Part shown: in pieces, positions 58,342 through 64,000 of the stretch
How the letters are laid out: each line of letters starts with the position of its first letter
Position numbering within the stretch: the stretch's first letter is position 1
Assembly: GCF_018294505.1 (NCBI RefSeq)
Contig: NC_057801.1
Coordinates: 429,192,619-429,256,618, forward strand
Direction of reading: 5' to 3'
DNA length: 64,000 nt
Origin: Triticum aestivum
Lineage: Eukaryota > Streptophyta > Magnoliopsida > Poales > Poaceae
Translations under genes and position numbers: made by a program
Notes under the pieces: generated by a model
Database searches by the model: none
Told to the model about the DNA's origin: nothing
Seen by the model: the letters and a program-made list of their open reading frames with translations, nothing else

Positions 58342-60536
58342 AACATGGTTTCCGGCGGTGGTTTGGTCATGGGACGCGAGCTCCGACTCAGTGTGCTCAC
58401 TTTTGTCGTCGACGACTCCGCCTGGCTCCAGGAAGCCCCCCTCGATGTCAAGGCTCTCCCTATCCGCGGATCGTTGCACTTCCACGCGAGTACTTGCGGC
58501 GTCCTCCTTCGGCAACCGTCGACCCTATATCGGTCTGTCCTCGCCTCGCCTTCTCACTCTGCTAGATGCCGTCGCAAGTGATCTGGTCAGTCGTGGCTCC
58601 AACGGTGGGTGAAGCATGCGGTGGCTCGCAAGACGACCACCCCCAAGTCGCGGCAATCGAGCCCGACGAATTTCACTGCGGTCCAGTTGACCTGCCGACT
58701 GGCTCTGCAGGTATGTTTTCCGAGAGCGGGAGCTGTGACCCCGCTGCAGAAGTTCTCGTGGTCGACTCTCGTCACAGCCCGCCTGGGTTTCGCTGCAGCG
58801 GCGGCAACGGTGGTGGCGATGGTCCTTCATTCGGCCACGAGGAGTACGAGCCCCAACCTCTCAACTCGCAGCAGAGGGAAGAGCTACACCACCACAACGT
58901 GGAGGCCCTCCAGACCCCCATCATCGGGGAAACCGCCGAGGCTCGGGCCTTGGAGGCTGCGCGCCTGGCCACACCGGCGGAGCGTGCTCGTTTGGAGAAT
59001 CTCCAACATTCTCTCAACGAACGTGCTCGTCGACTGATCTCCGAGTCCAGTCGACGTCCACGACAATTGTTTCTGCCTAAACCTGAGGTATTCCGCACTC
59101 TGATCCACAATCTTCCAACTATTGCGCGTATAGCAGAGTCTATTCAGCCATCCTGTTCAGAGGCTGGAAGGGGCTTGGAACATATCAGAACGCTGCTCCG
59201 AGCAGCAGGAGAGCTGAACTCCGCCATTTCCCAATCGCGGAACAGGATCCACATCAGGTCAGTAAGGGCAGATACAGTTCAGTCGGCACACAGTCCTGGG
59301 TCGCCTTTGCGACATGAAGATCGTGATCACCGCCGAGATCGGCACCTAGGAAGAGCTCATGGAGAGTTTGACCGTGAGTATGCCCGTGACAACCACTGTC
59401 GAGTGCCTTCTCCCCTTCCGAGGGACGGGTCGTATGCGCCCCAGTGGTATGATGATAGGCGCCCGTATGGTAATGACCGCAAAGTTCCAGTCGACCCGAG
59501 AGAGCCTGGGTTCGACACAAGGTCAGTCCTTGTCCAAGGTTTGGTCGACCGGAACAGAGCATACAGAGAGGGGTTGGAAAGAGACAGGCCCGGTGGAAGC
59601 AGGGTCCACATTTCCGGCCCCGAGTGTTTCGGAAGAGCCATCTGAGTCGCTGAGATCCCTCACAACTACAGATTGGCGGCTGGCGTCAGTAAGTTCACAG
59701 GAGAATCGAAGCCCGACACTTGGTTAGAAGACTACCGAGTGGCTGTGCATATCGGTGGCGGCGGCGATGAGGTGGCCATGAAGCACCTCCCTTTGATGCT
59801 TGAAGGTTTTGCCAGAGCTTGGCTGAATCAGTTGGCCCCTAGAAGCATTTTCAGTTGGGATGAGTTGGCCCGGGTGTTTACCAAAATATTTGAGGGCACC
59901 TGCAAGAGACCTGCTGGTTTGTCAGAATTGCAACATTGCATGCAGAAGCAGAATGAGACCTTGAGAGATTATATCCAGAGATGGATCACTCTTCACCACA
60001 CAGTGGAGAATGTATCAGATCACCAAGCAGTTTGTGCCTTTAAAGAAGGCGTTCGCTACAGAGAGCTCAATCTGAAGTTCGGTCGGACCGGAGCCATGTC
60101 TCTGGCTCGGATGATGGAGATTGCCACCATGTACGCTAACGACGAAGAAGAGGACCGACTCCATAGTGGCAAGAACAGACTAGTCACCCAGGACACCGGA
60201 GAAGGAAAATCCAGTCAGAAGCAGAAGCGAAAGGTTGAGGCAGCAGGCCCTGTTGAGGCAGCAGTTTTGAACCAAGGAAAGTTCAAGGGGAAGCCTAAAG
60301 GGACTTGGACCCCTAAAAAAGTGAAAGATCAAGCAGGAAATGATGTGCTTGATTTGCCGTGTCATATACACACAAAAAAGGATGAGGAGGGGAATCTGAT
60401 TCTCCCCAAGCATACCACTCGACAGTGTCGACTCCTGATCCAGAGCTTCCGAGAAAGCCAACTCAGTGAAAAGGACAAAGAATCTGATAAGGAGGAAGAC
60501 AAAGAGGATGATGGTGGTTACGTACCCCAATGTTAA
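58342..60536 (+). pseudogene. G5 gag
   Basis: Probable start MVSGGGLVMG at 58,342, in a frame that stays open to 58,579. The main frame then runs from about 58,566 to 60,536 with one TGA at 59,643-59,645, consistent with a former CGA. The N-terminal half is Arg/Pro/Glu-rich with a helical stretch (NLQHSLNERARRLISES). The capsid part (about 59,690-60,150) holds FTGESKPDTWLEDY, MKHLPLMLEGFARAWLN and LRDYIQRW, standard Retrotrans_gag motifs. A Lys-rich part and a Cys/His cluster (LPCHIHTKKDEEG ... TTRQCRLL) follow, instead of a classical knuckle. Overlaps the pol frame by about 70 bp. Confidence 0.85.
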
Positions 60537-61332
60537 TGCCACTTTGGTGATTTTTGCTGACCTTGAGAGCAAAAGTCGACTGAAACTTATTAACAAAGAG
60601 GTGAACATGGTTGCTCCGGCAACACCGAAATATTTGAAGTGGTCAAAAACCCCTATTACATTCGATCAGTCCAACCACCCGCCGCATGTTGCTACCCCTG
60701 AGCGGCAAGCGCTGGTGGTCAACCCAGTCGGTGGAGGCACCCGACTGACCAAGGTTTTGATGGATGGTGGCAGTGGTCTGAACATATTGTACGCTGAGGC
60801 CCTCCAGGGGATGGGCATTCCGATGTCCAAACTCAGTGAGAGCAACATGAGATTCCATGGTATCATCCTAGGAAAGAAAGCCGATTCACTCGGTCAGATC
60901 ACTCTTGATCTGGTTTTCGGTGATTCCCTAAATTACCGCAAGGAAAAGTTGACATTTGAGGTAGTGGATTTTGATAGTGCTTATCATGCCATTCTAGGAA
61001 AACCTGCTTATGCTAGTTTCATGGCTCGACCGTGCTATGTGTACCTCAAGTTGAAGATGCCTGGACCCAAAGGCATGATCACGATCACTGGAAACCGGCA
61101 GAGAGCAGAGGATTGTCTCCAGAACGGTTTGAAGATCGCTGATGAGCAGATGGGAGCAGTAGAGTTTCAAGAATACCAGAAGACTGCAGATCTGAGTGAT
61201 TTGCTGCATGCCAAGAGGCCTGCCTCGGAGTCCGCATTCCAGTCGGCTGGCGAGACAAAGCCGGTTCACATTCACCCGACCGACCCCAATGCTGCTCCAA
61301 CCCATGTCTCAACGACACTCGACAGCAAATAA
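60466..61332 (+). pseudogene. G5 protease region of pol
   Basis: Same frame as the rest of pol. Contains VLMDGGSGLNILY (60,757-60,795), the aspartic protease loop with DGG where DTG or DSG is usual, and YHAILGKPAYA. Ends in TAA at 61,330, which separates it from RT and fits CAA-to-TAA. Gag overlap suggests that the intact element used a frameshift or a re-start. Confidence 0.82.
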
Positions 61333-62757
61333 GAAGAAGCACTCATCCAGTTCCTCCGTGAGAACTGGGACATATTTGCATGGAAGCCATCTGACATGCC
61401 AGGTGTACCTAGGGGACTGGCTGAGCGCCGTTTGTGAGTCGACTCAAAGGCAAAACTCGTTAAAGAGCATCTCGGTTGGTCCGCCGCGAAGAAGAGAAAG
61501 GCGATTGGCGAGGAGGTGGCTCGGCTTCTGCCTGTCGAGTTCATCCACGAGATATACCATTCCGAGTGGCTCGCCAATGTCGTTATGGTCCCCAAGAAAG
61601 ATAAATCACTTCGAATGCGTATTGATTTCAAGCACATCAATCGGGCCTGCCCGAAAGATCATTTTCCTCTGCCCCGCATCGACCAGATAGTCGACTCAAC
61701 TGTGGGATGTGAGTGATTATCCTTTTTGGACGCTTATTCCGGGTACCATCAGATCCGACTGTATGGAGCCGACGAGATAAAGACAACTTTCATCACCCCG
61801 TTTGGGTGTTTTTGCTATGTTATTATGCCCTTTGGCCTCAAGAATGCTGGTGCCAAATTCATGCGCATGATTCAAAAGTGTCTGCTCACTCAAATCAGTC
61901 GGAATGTGGAAGCATACATGGATGACATAGTGGTTAAGTTACGCAAAGGTTCCGACCTGCTGACTGAACTCGCTGAAACCTTTGCCAACTTAAGAAGATA
62001 TGATATCAAGCTCAATCCATCAAAGTGCACATTCGGAGTCCCAGGTGGATAGTTGCTCGGTTTCCTTGTTTCCGAATGGGGGATCGATGTGAACCCAGAG
62101 AAGATTGGCACAATCCTCCGAATGAAGCCACATGTGCATGTGCACGATGTTCAAAATCTTACTGGTTGTTTGGCCGTGTTGAGTCGATTCATCTCACGCC
62201 TCAGTGGAAAGGCACTGCCTCTTTACCGACTGATGAAGAAGTCTGACAAGTTCGAGTGGAATGATGAAGCTGAAGCAGCGTTTGAAGAGCTCAAAGCCCT
62301 GCTTTCCACCCAGTCGGTGCTTGCCGTTCCAGTCAGCAAGGAGCCTTTACTGCTTTACATCGCAGCCACTGGACAAGTTGTCAGCACAGTGCTCACGGTC
62401 GAGCAGGAAGAAGAAGGTAAAGCCTTCAAAGTTCAGCGCCTTGTGTATTACATTTCAGAGGTCTTGATCCCATCCAAGCAGAGATATCCTCATTATCAAA
62501 AGCTTGTTTATGGGATTTACCTGACCATGAAGAAAGTTGCACACTACTTTTCAGGCCACTTGGTTTCAGTCATCAGTGATGCCCCATTGTTAGAAATTCT
62601 AAATAACAAAGATGCAACTGGTCGAGTGGCAAAATGGGTGATTGAACTCCTTCCTTTAGATATCAAGTTTGAGGCAAAGAAAGCCATCCAGTCCCAAGCT
62701 ATAGCAGATTTCCTCGCAGAGTGGATTGAACAACAGCAACCGACTCAGGTTCAGTAG
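61333..62757 (+). pseudogene. G5 reverse transcriptase and RNase H
   Basis: Begins with RENWDIFAWKPSDMPG. RT motifs: DFKHINRACPKDHFPLP, FLDAYSGYHQI, MPFGLKNAGA, and YMDDIVV with the catalytic Asp pair near 61,920. RNase H follows with HYFSGHLVSVISD near 62,555. In-frame stops near 61,436, 61,714, 62,050 and 62,755; no frameshift. Confidence 0.9.
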
Positions 62758-63393
62758 GAGCATTGGACTATGTTCTTCGATGAGTCCAAGATGTTGAATG
62801 GCTCTGGCACAGGGGTGGTTTTGGTGTCCCCAATAGGAGACAAGCTCAGTTATGTCCTCCAGATACACTTTGATTCTTCAAACAATGAAGATGAGTATGA
62901 GGCAATATTGTATGGGTTGTGCATGGCCATTTCACTTGGCGTCCGTAGCTTGATGGTCTACGGCGACTCAGACTTAGTGGTTAATCAAGTAATGAAGGAA
63001 TGGGACGTCAGGAGTCCATCAATGACCGGTTATTGCAATGCAGTGAGAAAGCTAGAGAAGAAGTTTGAAGGGTTAGAGCTCCACCACATAACCCGAATAA
63101 AGAATCAAGCCGCGGATGATCTGGCGAAGATAGGTTCCACCCGGAAGCCTATCCTCAGCAATGTGTTCTTGGAGCATCTCCACACTCCATCAGTACAAGA
63201 AGATCCCTTCAAGGAGGAGCCCCCGCAACCGATAAGTTCAACCAATCCGACTAAGATTGAAGTCCCGGCTATGGTTGACTTGATCATGGAAGTCTTAGTG
63301 ATCACGCCCGACTGGACGGTGACGTACATCGCATACCTGCTCCCGCAGGAACTCACGGAGGACGAGGACGAGGCCCGCCAGATAGTCCGTTGA
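62758..63393 (+). pseudogene. G5 second (archaeal-type) RNase H
   Basis: MFFDESKMLNGSGTGVVLVS with the first acidic residue, EYEAILYGL with Glu, VYGDSDLVVNQV with Asp, and NQAADDLAKIG near the end: an RVT_3-type RNase H fold. The linker to integrase is Pro/Glu-rich. Ends at TGA 63,391. Confidence 0.88.
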
Positions 63394-64000
63394 TAGAAAG
63401 CTTTCATTGTGATAAAAGGGCAGCTTTACAGAGAAAGTGTCACAGGAGTGGCTCAACGTTGTATCACCCTAGAAGAAGGTCGAATGGTCCTAAACAATAT
63501 CCACTCGGGGACCTGTGGTCACCATGCATGCTCTCGGACCATCGTGGCCAAAGCATACCGAGCAGGATTTTATTGGCCTCGTGTGAATGGGATGGCAAAG
63601 GATATAGTCGACAACTACGCAGGCTGTTAGTTCCACTCCAACATGTCTCATAAGCCTGCGTCTGCCTTGAAGACTATTCCACTCGTCTGGCCGTTTGTAG
63701 TCTGGGGATTGGACATGGTTAGACCGTTCAAGACTGGCAGAAGTCGTTTCACTCATTTGCTCATAGCAGTCGACAAGTTCACCAAATGGATCGAAGCCAA
63801 GCCCATCAAAAACCTTGACTCTAGCACTGCCGTCAGTTTCATCAAGGAGTTGATATTCAGATATGGAGTCCCTCACAGCATTATCACAAATAACGGCTCC
63901 AATTTTGATTCTGATGAGTTTAAGGCGTTTTGTGCTTCCCAAGGCACTCGGGTCGACTACGTGTCTGTTACACACCCGCAGTCGAATGGACAAGCAGAAA
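63394..64000 (+). pseudogene. G5 integrase, incomplete at window end
   Basis: HHCC zinc domain (HSGTCGHHACSRTIV ... DNYAGC) followed by a stop at 63,628. The catalytic core shows WGLDMVRPF with the first Asp and IITNNGSNF, where the second Asp of the D-D-E triad has become Asn. The window ends at HPQSNGQAE, before or at the Glu. Confidence 0.85.

Larger units (their letters stand above)
57683..64000 (+). mobile_element. Tat-like gypsy G5, 5' part, runs off the window
   Basis: 5' LTR (57,683-58,271), primer site, gag, protease, RT, RNase H, second archaeal-type RNase H, and integrase up to the window end. The second RNase H places it in the Tat lineage, like G3, but the LTR is unrelated. Inserted in Copia C. 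The pol frame is kept for 3.5 kb and interrupted only by stops. Confidence 0.9.

Noticed and set aside
58566..59110. Overlapping long ORFs in four frames at the G5 gag start
   Set aside because: The GC-rich sequence creates random open frames. Only the frame that leads into the gag capsid motifs, and the 58,342 start frame, are kept.
1..64000. Prokaryote-type defence system, CRISPR array, tRNA or rRNA genes
   Set aside because: Nothing of this kind is seen; the sequence is plant nuclear DNA dominated by retrotransposons.

Overview
The window is nuclear DNA of a grass, most likely wheat or a close Triticeae relative. It shows dense nested LTR retrotransposons, LTRs of the Angela/BARE/WIS type, a Sirevirus, Athila-like and Tat-like Ty3/gypsy elements, Stowaway MITEs with TA target duplications, and one intron-containing plant gene. 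I see no bacterial-type operon, CRISPR array, tRNA or rRNA. Family names of transposons are from memory of Triticeae repeats and are less certain than the structures themselves.

Left block (1 to about 47,000) is one stack of insertions. The deepest layer is a plus-strand gypsy pol remnant (46,097-46,480). Into it went a minus-strand gypsy (LTR 45,645-46,096), then a minus-strand gypsy with a 1.5-kb LTR (25,319-26,450 and 44,433-45,299). That LTR was split by a complete Tat-like gypsy (26,451-44,427, TSD ggcac), itself split by a Copia element (33,446-41,261, TSD ataaa). The internal part of the 1.5-kb-LTR gypsy was split by a tandem Angela-type Copia (16,596-25,318). That Copia was split by another gypsy (14,266-16,595 plus 1-330), and this one by a complete 13.9-kb Sirevirus (331-14,265, TSD cacat). 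Small non-LTR fragments sit at 14,924-15,210 and 22,841-23,393.

The middle (47,000-54,240) is the only gene-like island. It holds a five-exon pectinesterase gene on the minus strand (47,730-49,165) that reads as an intact 345-residue protein, followed by short non-LTR and DNA-transposon remnants and two MITEs.

Right block (54,241-64,000) is a gypsy gag remnant split by a Copia element (3' LTR 55,160-56,901), which is split in turn by a plus-strand Tat-like gypsy (5' LTR 57,683-58,271) running off the window end.

Nearly every transposon gene is broken, mostly by in-frame stops of the kind produced by C-to-T decay. The most notable items are: an antisense multi-exon gene carried inside the Tat-like element; a long extra gene with its own apparent promoter in the Sirevirus; an RNase H deletion shared by two separate Copia copies; a covarying hairpin upstream of the TATA box in all five Copia LTRs; and a pectinesterase with a GC-AG intron and a duplicated 3' end.
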